Shown: positions 11,292 to 21,699 of the stretch, piece after piece
How the letters are laid out: each line of letters opens with the position of its first letter
Position numbering within the stretch: position 1 is the stretch's first letter
Source of the DNA: Loripinus fragilis
Taxonomy: Eukaryota > Mollusca > Bivalvia > Lucinida > Lucinidae
Direction: 5' to 3'
Assembly: GCA_964019695.1 (NCBI GenBank)
Contig: OZ026528.1
Location: forward strand, 52,172,495-52,236,494
DNA: 64,000 nt
The notes under the pieces: model-generated
Databases searched by the model: none
What the model was told of the DNA's origin: nothing
The model's input: only the letters and a program-made list of their open reading frames with translations
Translations under genes and position numbers: made by a program

Positions 11292-13019
11292 TTACTTCAA
11301 TGTAAACACTAGTATGTCATTACGATCTTCACATCCTACCACAAGAGTTCCATCACTACGACGGAAGCTGGTTGTGTATGGCTGATATAGACCATCTTTA
11401 TCCGTCAAGAACTCACGTACTTCTTTGCCATCTCTTGTTATCAAAAACACTTTATGGCTTCTCATGTCGCACACTAACAGGTTTTCATTTTCATCAACAC
11501 TTAATCCTCTGCAACGCTTAAATGAAGGGTTAGATATAGAATATAGAACATTGCCATTGCTTTCAAGACAATATACTGTTGATGTACTTGATTTGAAATC
11601 TACATCAGACACAAATAGTTTTTCATCATTCCACGCATCAATATAATAGGGCTGTTTGAACAGTAATGTACCATCGTTGCAACTGTGTGGGCTGATCATA
11701 AGCTTCTGTTTCCCAGTAAGGTCATAAATTCCGATCTTCCATTCTCCTGAATCTGCCAATGATATATAAATACTTTCACGCGAAACAGTCACACCCCAGC
11801 ATTTCATCCCAAGATCTACCTTATGGCCTAAAGCAAGTGAAGGCGTCACTTGAATGAACTGTAAGTACTTTTTAAGCGGGAAAGTTACTATCACTTGTTG
11901 TTGATTTACAGGAGCTATATCCCAAGGAAATTCAGGAACGTCAATACTGTCCTGCATTTGCAAGCTTTTATCTAGAAGTTTTAATTTCTTATTGTTACGA
12001 TCACAAAGAATTAGTTCCCCTGATGGAAGGAAAGCAGATCCAGAAATGAACGCATATAATGCATCAGATTGTGATTTGACATTGATTTTATTTCCTGCTG
12101 TTACAGACATTTCATCAAAGCCTTTCTGCTGTGGTAATCTAGATGTATTGCATCTAACCGTTCCTAGATCTTGATCAGCAGCAATATTTATCGCATGATT
12201 ACATTCAAAAGAAATATGAGGCTGGTATACTTCTTTGGTGATTTCTTCTGTAATTGTTGTAAAAGACTTCACTGCTTGTGATAGTTGTATATTATACATA
12301 AGTATACCCTGCTTGTCGTGTTGTTCTTTTGCCAACTGAAGTTTCCTACTGTACGTATCTAAGCTATTCTTTGCGGCTTTACATGTATCTATTTGTTGGT
12401 TTATAGTCTTCGTTTCTTGAGTTTTAAAGACATTTATGTCTGAAAGTGTTTTAGCTTCCATTCTTTCGAGATTTCTGCTAAGCTCTTCTCGAAATTGTTT
12501 TGCTCTGTCTTGACAGTCTTTGGCCTCCAAAGAAAGAATGTTCAAGTCCTTTTCTCTACTCTCCTGTAGTGCTGTTATTGTTTCATTCAACTCGTTTAAG
12601 TTGCCAATAGTTTCCTCTGTACTATCAACATCAAAATCATTGCTTTCATCTGCAATATCGCTAGTTTTACATCTTCTATGGTGAAGAGCATTACAGTTTA
12701 CACAAACAAGGCTACAATGTTCTTTACAATATACAGATACCTTGTTTTGCATACAGGAACATAGAACTGTATCTAAAACCGCCATTTCTCCCTCTGATCG
12801 CTTTGGTGGCATTAATTCTCCAGATAGCAGCTTATGCGAACGTGTCAATTTCAGTTTCCCATGTGAAGTTTTACACGACTCGCATAAATATTCTGCGCAT
12901 TCCTGGCAGTAGGATGCAGCTTTCTTTGAGATATGGTCATATTCACATGGGTCACATGCTATGGTAAAACTTTCTTCCGAAGAAACGTGACCTCCTTTAG
13001 CACCATCAATTGAGTCCAT
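11292..13019 (-). CDS. TRIM-like protein: two B-boxes, coiled coil, beta-propeller; no RING
   Basis: This is a 575-residue open frame with a true ATG and a stop. Seen: a B-box1-like Cys/His cluster at residues 22-62 (C22, C25, C38, C41, C46, C49, H54, H62). A second B-box-like cluster lies at about 87-117 (C87, C89, C98, H101, C106, C109, H113, C117). A charged, Leu-rich coiled coil follows at about 135-275, and from about 320 to the end there are repeated SGELILCD-, EKLFVSD-, ENLLVCD- and GTLVVG-type strands of an NHL-like beta-propeller. No RING precedes the B-boxes, so by itself it should not act as a RING-type E3 ligase. Family knowledge: such proteins are expanded in bivalves and are thought to act in the cytoplasm in signalling or innate immunity; the exact role is unknown. 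The whole coding region is one exon; a splice acceptor 18 nt upstream suggests a separate 5' UTR exon. The family is secure, the ligand and partners are not. Confidence 0.93.
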   Translation of the reverse strand: MDSIDGAKGGHVSSEESFTIACDPCEYDHISKKAASYCQECAEYLCESCKTSHGKLKLTRSHKLLSGELMPPKRSEGEMAVLDTVLCSCMQNKVSVYCKEHCSLVCVNCNALHHRRCKTSDIADESNDFDVDSTEETIGNLNELNETITALQESREKDLNILSLEAKDCQDRAKQFREELSRNLERMEAKTLSDINVFKTQETKTINQQIDTCKAAKNSLDTYSRKLQLAKEQHDKQGILMYNIQLSQAVKSFTTITEEITKEVYQPHISFECNHAINIAADQDLGTVRCNTSRLPQQKGFDEMSVTAGNKINVKSQSDALYAFISGSAFLPSGELILCDRNNKKLKLLDKSLQMQDSIDVPEFPWDIAPVNQQQVIVTFPLKKYLQFIQVTPSLALGHKVDLGMKCWGVTVSRESIYISLADSGEWKIGIYDLTGKQKLMISPHSCNDGTLLFKQPYYIDAWNDEKLFVSDVDFKSSTSTVYCLESNGNVLYSISNPSFKRCRGLSVDENENLLVCDMRSHKVFLITRDGKEVREFLTDKDGLYQPYTTSFRRSDGTLVVGCEDRNDILVFTLK

Positions 13020-13045
13020 GTTTCTGTATGAGTGCCTCTGAAATT
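13020..13045 (-). other. Splice acceptor and short 5' UTR before the TRIM-like start
   Basis: Read on the minus strand, the pyrimidine-containing run CTGTAATTTCAG ends in AG (plus 13038-13039) and is followed by 18 nt of leader and the ATG. The same arrangement is kept in the second copy (AG at plus 45270-45271). This suggests that a non-coding first exon lies further right; in copy 1 it could be pushed away by the 7.17-kb insertion that begins at 13588. The upstream exon and promoter were not identified. Confidence 0.5.
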
Positions 13046-14183
13046 ACAGAATTAGGTTCATAAAACAAACATTTGCCAATGTTTCATGTCCATATTTGGT
13101 ATTCCACAATATATGAATAAAGAAAGACAAGAGCCTAAAAATTGAAAAACAAATGAGCCAATATATGAGATTTTGGAATGTATTATATAGGCGAGAAGCT
13201 GTAGCTCAGACGAGCCTGTACATATGCACAGTCTCGCCAGAGTCTATTCTGCTCGCAAACACAAAGTGTGGAAACAGGTAAAGTGTCGGATCCACCTTAA
13301 GACGCATTACTTCTATGGCTAGCTAAACATGCAAGTTTAAAGAGTAATTTAACGCATGTGCCTTAACATGCTTTGCAAACGGTCCTTTGGAAAACATGGG
13401 ATTCTAAAGTGGTCAGCTGGTACGTCTTACAATGGAAGAGGTGTCATGGCATCGACGGGTTGGCACCGTAAAAAAGATAACTTAAGTTATATATTTAGTT
13501 ATGTTGGTCATACGAATGTGAATATATGTTACAGAATATTATGGGGAACATTTGTGTGAAATTATATCAATTCTGATCAGCCGTTAACACAGGGGGTTAA
13601 CTCAGTCACAGTGCGGGGTGATTCTTTATGAAAGTTGTCAATGATGCTTTATGAAAATGGTTACAGATTCTTTACTTTGGGTTAATGATTCTTGACAAAA
13701 TGCGATGCTCATGCCAGATACGGGGTGAAAATGGCAATATTAGACAGTTTTAGAGTCAAATTTTGTTAAAAGACATATAAGCAGCATGTTTTATGATAGT
13801 CTATGCATTTATCATACAGTTTAGCTGTCCAACAATTCACCAATTACAATAGAGATGCTAAGTTGCAACAAATGCCATATGTGTATATTTCATAGTTTTA
13901 TCGAGCAAAACATGCTTGGAAACGAACCATTATATTATAAATTTCGTATCTGAAGCTTAAATTCTTCCTTAAATATACGTTTTAGCCATTTTCAAAAATG
14001 TTCGAAGTTAATGGTTCTTTATGAAAGGTTACAAATGCTTTATGAGCCTGAAATTCGGGTTACATGTTCTTTTAGAAAGTTGTTACGTATTCTTTATGAA
14101 AGAAGTGACAGGTTCTTTATCAGACAAATGCAATTTCGTCCTGATATACAGCCGTAATGCATTTTTGCACCAATAAATGGGCC

Positions 14184-14394
14184 GAAATATGAGATTCCCA
14201 ACAATGTGGTATGTGCGAGCTCCGAAGGCTTAGACCAGCCTGCGCATATGCGCAGTCTGATCAGAGCCTTTGCTAGTCACTTAAAAACTACTGACCGGTT
14301 AGCATTTGGAGTTTCTAAGCTTAAAAGGAGGCCGCACAGGCTATCTTAGCCTATTCGTGCCAAAATGCCACATTGTACATTTGCGGATTCAGAG
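14184..14394 (+). mobile_element. Element M1 (MITE), partial, nested in the 7.17-kb element
   Basis: Starts near CCGAAATATGAGATTCCCAA and contains GCGCATATGCGCAGTCTGAT. The right end is disturbed after CCACATTGTACA by the next element. Confidence 0.65.
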
Positions 14395-14605
14395 GGGGAT
14401 AGGGGGTCCGGACCCCCTGGAAAATCACAAGTTATAGTTATACGGGTTTCTAAATAAGCATTTGGATCCCCCCTTGGAAAAAGTTGGACCCCCCCCCTGG
14501 AAGATGTGTTATAAAACCTTTGGACGCCCTCTGTAAACTGTAAAATTAGTAGAGGAGCCTGAACCCCCTCCCTCCCCCTGACAAAAAAAATCCTGGATCC
14601 GCTCA
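14385..14605. mobile_element. G/C-run MITE with inverted ends
   Basis: The left end GCGGATTCAGAGGGGGATAG and the right end (ending CCCTGACAAA and CTGGATCCGC) are imperfect inverted repeats, enclosing runs of G and C. Related half-copies appear at 17755-17850 and 19630-19720. No coding sequence is supported. Confidence 0.5.
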
Positions 14606-14804
14606 TGTTGTCCCGGTACAAATGTCTTTGTTGGTTTGTGTTGGTGCTGTTTAGGAAAAAAGTTGAATTTTGAAATATTGACCCCATCCACAAGGTCTGG
14701 GGAGGTAGGAGAGGGTGGTAGAAGAGGGGAAAGTCAACAATTTTCCCGTCATGTTAGGGCATCCCACACTTTACTGGGCAGGCTTAGCTAAGCGATAATG
14801 CCAA

Positions 14805-15836
14805 ATTTCCCCACAGACCACAAATCCCCCCGAATCACCAAGAATCGATAAATGTTAGGATTCGTGAAGAATTGTTTTTTCCCCAATCTATTCGTGATGT
14901 TCTACGATTCAGTTACGAAATAGGTAAGAAACAGTTCAGTTGCAAATATTCGCGGGATTCGGCTGGATTCGGCCTGAGTGCCGAATTCACTACGATGTAC
15001 ATTAACCTACATGTATTAATAAGTTAAAGAATCGATCACGAATTAGTTGAGAATACGCTAAATGCAGCACGAATTGGGCACGAAATAACAGAAATCCGAG
15101 ACGATTCGTGATGATTCGCGAGATTTTCTCTCACCTCTCACGACAGTTATAAAAAAGACCATCCATGCTTTGGGTGGGGGGTATCAGTTCCAAAATGAAG
15201 GTTCCTCGTTTTTCAGCTGTAGAGTTGATCCTGCAACTTGAGTGTCTAAAACAGCTACTTATATAGCTAGAAGAAAACAACTACGTTAATGTCGAGAGGC
15301 CCTGGCCCTGACTCTTTGACTTGGAAAAATATGGTAGTTCGCCATCAGCAAAACCACCAGCCAGGAGTTACTGACTGATCCTGATTGTGCTTCTGAATCT
15401 GCCAAATGTGTTTCCACTTCCAGGACTGACTTGAATGTATGCGCGTGACGGGGTAGTTACTCTAAGGGAAAGTCAGTCTACTATCTCTTCCTTGGTTTAT
15501 AGCTTGTCTTAATCTCCCGAATACCCACGAATGATTTAAGAGTAGCTACGAATGCCTACAAACGCATCTGAATCGATTACGATTTAGTTACAATGTCCAA
15601 GAATGAATTAGGAATTTGTTACGAATCAAGCACAATTTTTCGAATCGGGGAATTCGTGGCCAAGTTTTGAACAGTTCAAATCTTTTGATCCGAATTCCCA
15701 ATAGGCCTACGAATTGCAAGAACTGACTACGGACTGTATGATTCAGTTAAGATCTTCGCGAACTGAGTACATTTCAGCCACGAATCCAAATATTTGTCAA
15801 TTTGTGGCGGTTCGTGGGATTCGGGCCCTGTGTGGA
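14805..15836. mobile_element. Element B: arms of 11-bp-phased ACGAATC words
   Basis: The ends carry CCCACAGACCACAAATC on the left and the complement of CCACACAGGGCCCGAATC on the right. The arms (14820-15140 and 15510-15835) are dominated by degenerate words such as CACGAAT and ACGATTCGTGA. Around 15060-15125 the words step by 11 bp: CACGAATTGGG, CACGAAATAAC, AGAAATCCGAG, ACGATTCGTGA, TGATTCGCGAG. The core (about 15141-15510) lacks the word. Layout as in element A, with a different word. Confidence 0.65.
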
Positions 15837-15859
15837 ATAGGGGTATAAAACAGTACTTT

Positions 15860-16050
15860 TTGCACATACTTTCACTTGAAACTGACAAGAACCCTTCTTG
15901 AATCAGCGGAAGGTGGCGAATGAACGTATATCTGTTTTGATGACCAATCTCCAGGAAATAATGGACTTTGGTTGGGTAGCAATGGAACTCACGAACCCTT
16001 GATAAACAGCTGGGCTTGCCTCCGACTGAGGTACGGGACCCAATAAAATT
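15860..16050 (-). mobile_element. SINE fragment of the second head type, minus strand
   Basis: The stretch with CCCTTCTTGAATCAGCGGAA and GACCAATCTCCA matches the body of the SINE at 55494-55805. A box B-like GGGTTCGTGAG is present on the minus strand; the box A part is decayed. Confidence 0.55.
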
Positions 16051-16160
16051 ATAATTTCATATGAATATTACCGATAGCATGAAGGTGTACCACTGGACTG
16101 ATATCCGTCATAGATGCTAATATTGCCCCTGTGAATCCATACCAACCGCTACCATTCCAA

Positions 16161-16362
16161 AGGAGTGCTGTGGCTCAGTGATAGAGTGCTTGACTCAGAA
16201 CCGAGGGGTTGCGGATTATAGCCTCACCGGCGTTACTCTGTTGTGTCCTTGAGCAAGACACATTTATCCTTGTTTAATACTGGTTCAAACCAGGAAGACC
16301 AGTCCCGACATAGCGGAAAGATTGTTGACTGTTACATAAAGAATCAAATTAAACAAACAAAC
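16161..16362 (+). mobile_element. tRNA-derived SINE
   Basis: The head AGGAGTGCTGTGGCTCAGTG with box A TGGCTCAGTGATAGAGTGC and a decayed box B is followed by TGTGTCCTTGAGCAAGACA, GGTTCAAACCAGGAAGACC, and a tail AAAGAATCAAATTAAACAAA. A frame at 16243-16497 runs through the tail and is not a gene. Confidence 0.8.
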
Positions 16363-16544
16363 ACGAGCTACAATTCCACATCTTATCTTATGCTGTCCAG
16401 AAAATTGATTTATGCCTGTTCAAACATCTATGAGATAGTAGAAGAAGAAAAGCAAATTAAATTAAAGAAGAAGTATTTTAGAAGAATAATGATTTAAACT
16501 ACATCAATATCAATAAAAAAAACATATCTCGTCAGACTTTATAA

Positions 16545-16690
16545 TTGGGCAGCGACGCGAGAAACCCTGTCTTCGGTGTTTCCGACAAAAAGAGATTCAA
16601 ACCATCCTGCTTAGCTACAGAGACTTGCTAGAAAATTAAAGTTTCGCTTGTAGCACATCTAGATATAAGCGATTAACGAAGGTGCCTTTC
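16545..16690 (-). mobile_element. tRNA-like SINE fragment, minus strand
   Basis: Same unit as at 4180-4330: TAGCTAAGCAGGATGG and GGTTTGAATCT on the minus strand, then TTGTCGGAAACACCGAAG. Fragment only. Confidence 0.5.
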
Positions 16691-16699
16691 TTGTTCACA

Positions 16700-18040
16700 A
16701 CCACCAAAGACAGGGTTATTTGCGGAAGCGCATATGTATCAATATCAATTTAGTCACAGCTTTGACCCAAAGTCTGTGTGTAACTATGGGTTTCGTGCCC
16801 GGATAGGCCAATCTCATTATATTTTGATTATAACTTCACATGGTTATACACGAAGGTGTGTCGCATACAACACTTAACCACCCACTCCCAAAGTCAAGGT
16901 CACAACTTTGGCTCAAACCTGGCCAGAAGCTGTTACACCCGGAATCTAATGTATTAGCACAACAATCATCCACCATCTCCCAAGTTCAAGGTAACAAGTT
17001 CAACTCAGATGTCTGTCCATCAATCGTAAACATGCTTCGAGTCTTCTCTATATCTCAATAACAGTTTAAGATATCTTCATGAAACAGATATAAATCAACA
17101 TAAGACGACGTGTAATACACAAGGACTTTAACTCTGTATTCCCTTTTTTTTAAAAAAAAATATATGACCCATTAAAACGGAAAATTGTAGATTTTGCAAT
17201 TTAATCGTGTCCGCTCTATAATAGGAGTACCTCGCCCAAAACATTTTTTGTTTATGGTATTAGACTAGTAATATTTTCTTCAAACGTGCATGAACATCGA
17301 TTTTAGAATTGCTTTGCCAATTACAACAAAAGCTGTCTGCTTTCGTCGTATGCTGAATGTTTTGAAGCCTCTTAGGGAAAGAATGTTGACCCAGAACAGA
17401 CTGTTGCAGTTTGCTTCTGTGCTAATATATTAGTCAATAATCTAAGAAAACATATGCAGCAGCCGACTTGGGTGTAATGATCAAACGCATTTTTTGTCTG
17501 GCTGTTTGAGGTTGCATCAGACCTAAGCCCAGTCATCCTTTGATTGTCACTCACCGAATGAAGACATGGTTTTGCATTTTTGCAGACAGATGGCGCAGAT
17601 TTGTCCGCATCTTTGTTGTTTTCTGCCAATTTTACAAACTACATCCAATATTTCAAGTCTACCTAGCTTTTAAAGCTCAACTAGAAAATGCACGGAGCGC
17701 CTTGGAGCCAGTTTGCATGCTTTTATCACTTTTCGTGCTACATCAAAAGCTATTCAAGGGCGGATCCTGAACTTTTTGTCATGACGCGGGATGGGGGGCC
17801 CAGCCTTTGTAGAAAGAGTACTTGAGGGTACCCCCTCCCCTAAATCACACGCACCCTTTCCCCGAGGTATGTGACTTAGATAATGCATAAAAAAGGATAA
17901 GGTTCACATACACATGAAGGAACCAATGAAGCTTGGCTTTTTAATGGCAAAAACTTTAGATGTGCCTAAAGCGTAGCCGTATTAAAGACTTAAGTGAGGA
18001 TTATCACCCGTACAGACACAAAAGCCGTACACTTTCTTTA
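16700..18040. other. Interior of the 7.17-kb element, mostly unrecognised
   Basis: No domain is recognisable. A minus-strand frame at 17372-17629 starts at TTG, not ATG. It contains a good donor-like site (TTCATTCG then GTGAGT, around 17545-17560), so a small exon ending there cannot be excluded, but there is nothing to name. A G-rich half-MITE lies at 17755-17850. Confidence 0.4.
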
Positions 18041-18045
18041 TCACG

Positions 18046-18223
18046 CCGGGTAGGCGGCAATCGAAAACGTTAATAATATCGACGAACGAAGATAAAAAAA
18101 TCGATAGAAACAGAGTTTTCTATTGTCATTTGTCGCCCGATTGGCAATCGTAAACACCGTTTCTTGCGATTTTTATCCGCGTTCGTCGATTGTGAAGAGG
18201 GTTTTCGATTGCCGCCTACCCGG
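18046..18223. mobile_element. 178-bp MITE with long inverted ends
   Basis: The left end CCGGGTAGGCGGCAATCGAA is matched by its complement at the right. The similarity runs about 65 bp into each side through GACGAACG and GATAAAAA. It is a clear hairpin-forming element with no coding content. Confidence 0.75.
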
Positions 18224-18519
18224 TATGTTTATCAGTACTGCACCAGCTGTGTGCATTGCTAGATGTTGTTCTGTTCTTGGATAGGACTCTCTGATCAGTG
18301 GCTCTGCTCACTCCATTCAGAGCCGCTGCCCGTCTTGTTACATACTTCTCCTCCACGCAGAACTTGTACACATTCTCAACTATTTTTTGAGCATCCTCGC
18401 TTTATATCATATAACAGGCATTTTGATGATCTTCCAAAGTCTTGAAAGCAACAAACTATGCCATAATTTAAAATCACACTTATTTCGTGAAAAAAGCCAC
18501 TCTTATTTCGTGAAATTTA

Positions 18520-18630
18520 AAAAAAAATGCACGCCATCGACCGGACTTGAACGCTTGATTTCAGATTCATTGGCAGCAAAAAACTATGACAATTTACCTA
18601 TGACCCAGCCTACTGAGCCAGTGCGGCTGT
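18520..18630 (-). mobile_element. tRNA-like SINE head, minus strand
   Basis: On the minus strand there is a box A-like TGGCTCAGTAGGCTGGG and a box B-like GCGTTCAAGTCCGG at tRNA-like spacing. There is no clear tail. Confidence 0.5.
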
Positions 18631-18766
18631 AGACTTTATGTGTTGAAATGTTAATAAAGACCTGGCACCCCTATTTTTAGGATACGTTCAATAAAAATAG
18701 GATTTGTCACGCCCCAAAGCAATTTGGATATCTGTAAGATTAAAGTTATTATGGACAATGTTTGCC

Positions 18767-19140
18767 TTAAAGCTGCATACTCTGTAACTATGAACATTTT
18801 TCGAAAAAAATATTTTCTTTTTAAATCATTTGCAAAAGTAGTATAAAGTTATGTTGTCACAATAAATCTAATTTCTACAGTTGAAAACTGCATGAAAAAG
18901 TGAATTATCTTATAAAAACAGGTGTATTTTCTCTTGTTTGTAATTATTTGCGTCCCTCCAATAATTCTAGACAGTTAACTTTTAACATAAATGCTGTTGT
19001 TTTGGCACTAATAATTTGTTAATTATTACGATAAAGGTAAAATGTATACCCGAATTTTAGTATTTTTACTGTGTTCTTGAAAAGTAGAAACATTATTTTT
19101 AAAATGAAAATATCAAAAGTTACAGATTATGCAGCTTTAA
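18767..19140. mobile_element. 366-bp MITE with TTAA flanks, copy B
   Basis: The element at 18771-19136 has the same length and ends as copy A (3660-4025), with TTAA at 18767-18770 and 19137-19140. Only a handful of substitutions separate the copies. It is nested in the 7.17-kb element, so it inserted later than that element or travelled with it. Confidence 0.85.
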
Positions 19141-19149
19141 TCTTTCATG

Positions 19150-19420
19150 CCTGTGTGGGGCACAGTGACTCAATTGAAGGTTTGCTTGTTCGAGACTCAC
19201 AGACGTCAGAGTCACTGTATTGTGTCCTAGAGCAAGACACCGAAACTGGTATAAAACAGAAGGATAAGAAATCTTCCCGATCCGACTAAGATGAAAAATA
19301 TCAAAGCAAACAGACATTTTACCCGCTGCCTAGTACTGGATCCACCCAGGTAGACCCTTCACGACAAAACCGAAAGATTGTTGACTCGGACGAAAAGAAT
19401 CAAGCCAAGCAAATGAAAAC
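19150..19420 (+). mobile_element. tRNA-derived SINE, diverged
   Basis: GGGGCACAGTGACTCAATTG resembles the decayed box A region, TTGTTCGAGACTC is box B-like, and TATTGTGTCCTAGAGCAAGA is the shared body. The tail has GATTGTTGACTCGGACG and AAAAGAATCAAGCC. Confidence 0.65.
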
Positions 19421-19439
19421 AAGCAAACGAACAAACCAA

Positions 19440-20040
19440 ATGCTCCTACTCTGCCCTTTCAGGCTCAACTCTCACTAAAATTCATGTTAAGTCCCTTCAA
19501 AATACGCTGAGCCACCCCACCCCCATCAATCCACCACATGCTCTTATTGGGAGTTTCGAAAAAGACATATTGACGTCTCGGATACAATAATACAGTACTG
19601 GATGCTGATAGCAGGGTTTGGATGTTTACGATGCATGGGAGGATCCAGAAAATTCTATCTGGGTGGGGGTGTCCTGAAAACTTAATTTTAGATTTTTCAC
19701 AGAGGGCAGTGCGGACCTGGCCTCCCTTCCGAAGCAATTGGACCCAATGGGTCCTACTTCTTCTCGAGGTTGTCAATAACAGTGTTTCTAAGGAAACATA
19801 TAACAACTTGTGATCTTCCAGGTGGGATGCAAACCCGCTGTCCCCCACCCTCGGGACATGCACATGCGATGCTTAGCTAACAATCTGAACTCTGTAGCTC
19901 GATCAGTTGCCTATCTGCTTTATATGCAAGCAGACATGAGATCGCACCCAGCATCGGCATCACTGATATGATATTGAAATAAATCTTAGCCTTAATCGTT
20001 ATGAAAGGGCGTGATTTGCTTGACTTGAGGAAAATTTGGG
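19440..20040. other. Repeat remnants, no gene
   Basis: Holds a GGATCCAGAAAATTCTATCT-type G-rich MITE remnant at about 19630-19720 and a CCACCC-rich part. A 132-codon minus-strand frame overlaps these remnants and shows no domain. Confidence 0.4.
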
Positions 20041-20753
20041 TGGAATAGGGCCCTTTTAGTCTCTCCCTGTCTCTTGGATGAGTCCCAACATGACAGAAAT
20101 ATTGCAGACTGGGCCGTTAGGTCTTAATTCAATCAATAAATAAGTCAGGGTTGCAGTAATAGATCTAATTGCCTTGATATTTGATTCTAAAACCATTAAC
20201 ATCTTTGCAAATTCTTTCATAAAGCATCCGAACCCTTTCATAAAGAACCAGTTATCCATCATTCGGTCAGGTAAAGAACCTGTTACCCAAATATGTTACT
20301 GATTCTTTACCACCAGTTTTTGGCTTGTCAATATTAGTCATTTAAAATAAGCTCTTTATAGTTTTACATGAGGAGAAAATTGATTTTTTCAAACACATTT
20401 AGATTGAACTTGAAGTTGTATGCACACTATCTTTGATGGAATATGTACTTTGATAACTATTCAGATTTTTGATATAGGTTTTAACAATATCTGAATTAAA
20501 CCGCTCATTAATCCCTGACACATAAACCATCATCGCAAAGACTGACAGAGTAAAACCTTTAGCTTTTCAATTATATGAATTAATAAAAATAAAATACTTT
20601 CGGGCTTCGAAAATTTTACGTTTGATGTAGTTCCCCATCACCTACCTTATACTGATTAAGGGAATCATAAAGCACCTGTTACCCTTTCATGAAGCATCAT
20701 TGACAACTTTCATAAAGAATCACCCCGCACTGTGACTGAGTTAACCCCCTGTG

Positions 20754-21000
20754 GTTAAGGGGGAGATGCTGGTTTAAGATGTTTCTATTGTAGCGTTGGT
20801 GGCCATTTTGTTCAGCAGAGCGAACTCATTTGCGCAATTTTGACTGAAAGTCTAATGGAGAACATTTATGTTAACTTTCTTTAAAAAAAATCTAACGAGT
20901 AGTTAAGGAGATATCATTTATAGAAAAAGTGTACAGACAGTGAAGACGTGCGACGGACGTTGACTGTCACAATAAAACATTCACATAATGAGTATGACGT
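20754..21000. repeat. Continuation of the TRIM right flank after the 7.17-kb insertion
   Basis: GGAGATGCTGGTTTAAGATG and the following 200 bp match 45796-46030 in copy 2 closely; this proves that the 7.17-kb piece is an insertion in copy 1. The end carries GTTGACTGTCACAATAAAAC, leading into the ~95-bp array. Confidence 0.8.
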
Positions 21001-21695
21001 ACTGACAGAGCCTAATACTATTATCTCACTTCAGATGAGCTAAAAGTTGAAATACAAGTATATTTCAATACTTGTGCCAATAATATGATGCACTGACAGA
21101 CAGAGCCTAATACTATTACTTCACCTCAGATGAGCTAAAAACTTGAAATACAAATATATTTCAATACTTGAGCCGTTAATATGACGTACTGACAGACAGA
21201 GCCTAATACTATGACCTCACCTCAGATAAGCTCAAACTTGTAATACAAATATATTTCAATACTTGTGCCAATAATATGATGCACTGACAGACAGAGCCTA
21301 ATACTATTAGCTCACCTCAGATGAGCTAAAAACTTGAAATACAAATATATTTCAATACTTGAGCCGTTAATATGACGTACTGACAGACAGAGCCTAATAC
21401 TATGACCTCACCTCAGATAAGCTAAAACTTGTAATACAAATATATTTCAATACTTGTGCCAATAATATGATGCACTGGCAGACAGAGCCTAATACTATTA
21501 CTTCACCTCAGATGAGCTAAAAACTTGTAATACAAATATATTTCAATACTTGTGCTGATAATATGACGTACTGACAGACAGAGCCTAATACTATGACCTC
21601 ACCTCAGATGAGCTAAACCTTGTAATACAAATATATTTCAATATTTGAGCCGTTAATATGATGCACTGACAGACAGAGCCTATTACTATTAGCAC
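21000..21695. repeat. ~95-bp tandem array in 190-bp dimers
   Basis: Units of about 95 bp contain GACAGACAGAGCCTAATACT and ATACAAATATATTTCAATAC. Two unit types alternate: one with GATGCACTGAC (starts near 21088, 21279, 21469 and 21659), the other with GACGTACTGAC (21183, 21373, 21563). That gives a 190-bp dimer. Each unit has a CTCACCTCAGATGAG palindrome like the hairpin ends of the array elements. Copy 2 (46030-46440) has fewer units. Confidence 0.85.
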
Positions 21696-21699
21696 ACCC

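Larger units (their letters stand above)
13588..20753. mobile_element. 7.17-kb TIR element with CAC ends and GTTAA target duplication
   Basis: The two ends are inverted repeats of about 67 bp with one mismatch, each starting CACAGGGGGTTAACTCAG. GTTAA lies immediately outside both ends (13583-13587 and 20754-20758). The matching site in TRIM copy 2 (near 45800) carries a single GTTAA and no insert. Inside each end are subterminal copies of GATTCTTTATGAAA / GTTACA, in inverted orientation on the two sides (for example 13620, 13646, 14012 and 14089 on the left; 20214, 20235 and 20691 on the right). CAC ends with 5-bp duplications fit the Transib/RAG-like superfamily best; a 4-bp TTAA reading leaves the ends one base unequal. 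No transposase frame was found. The interior is filled with other repeats, so it is non-autonomous or badly decayed. Confidence 0.85.

Noticed and set aside
17372..17629. 85-codon minus-strand frame beginning MAENNKDAD
   Set aside because: The first codon is TTG, not ATG; a GTGAGT donor-like site is suggestive, but no partner exon or domain was found.
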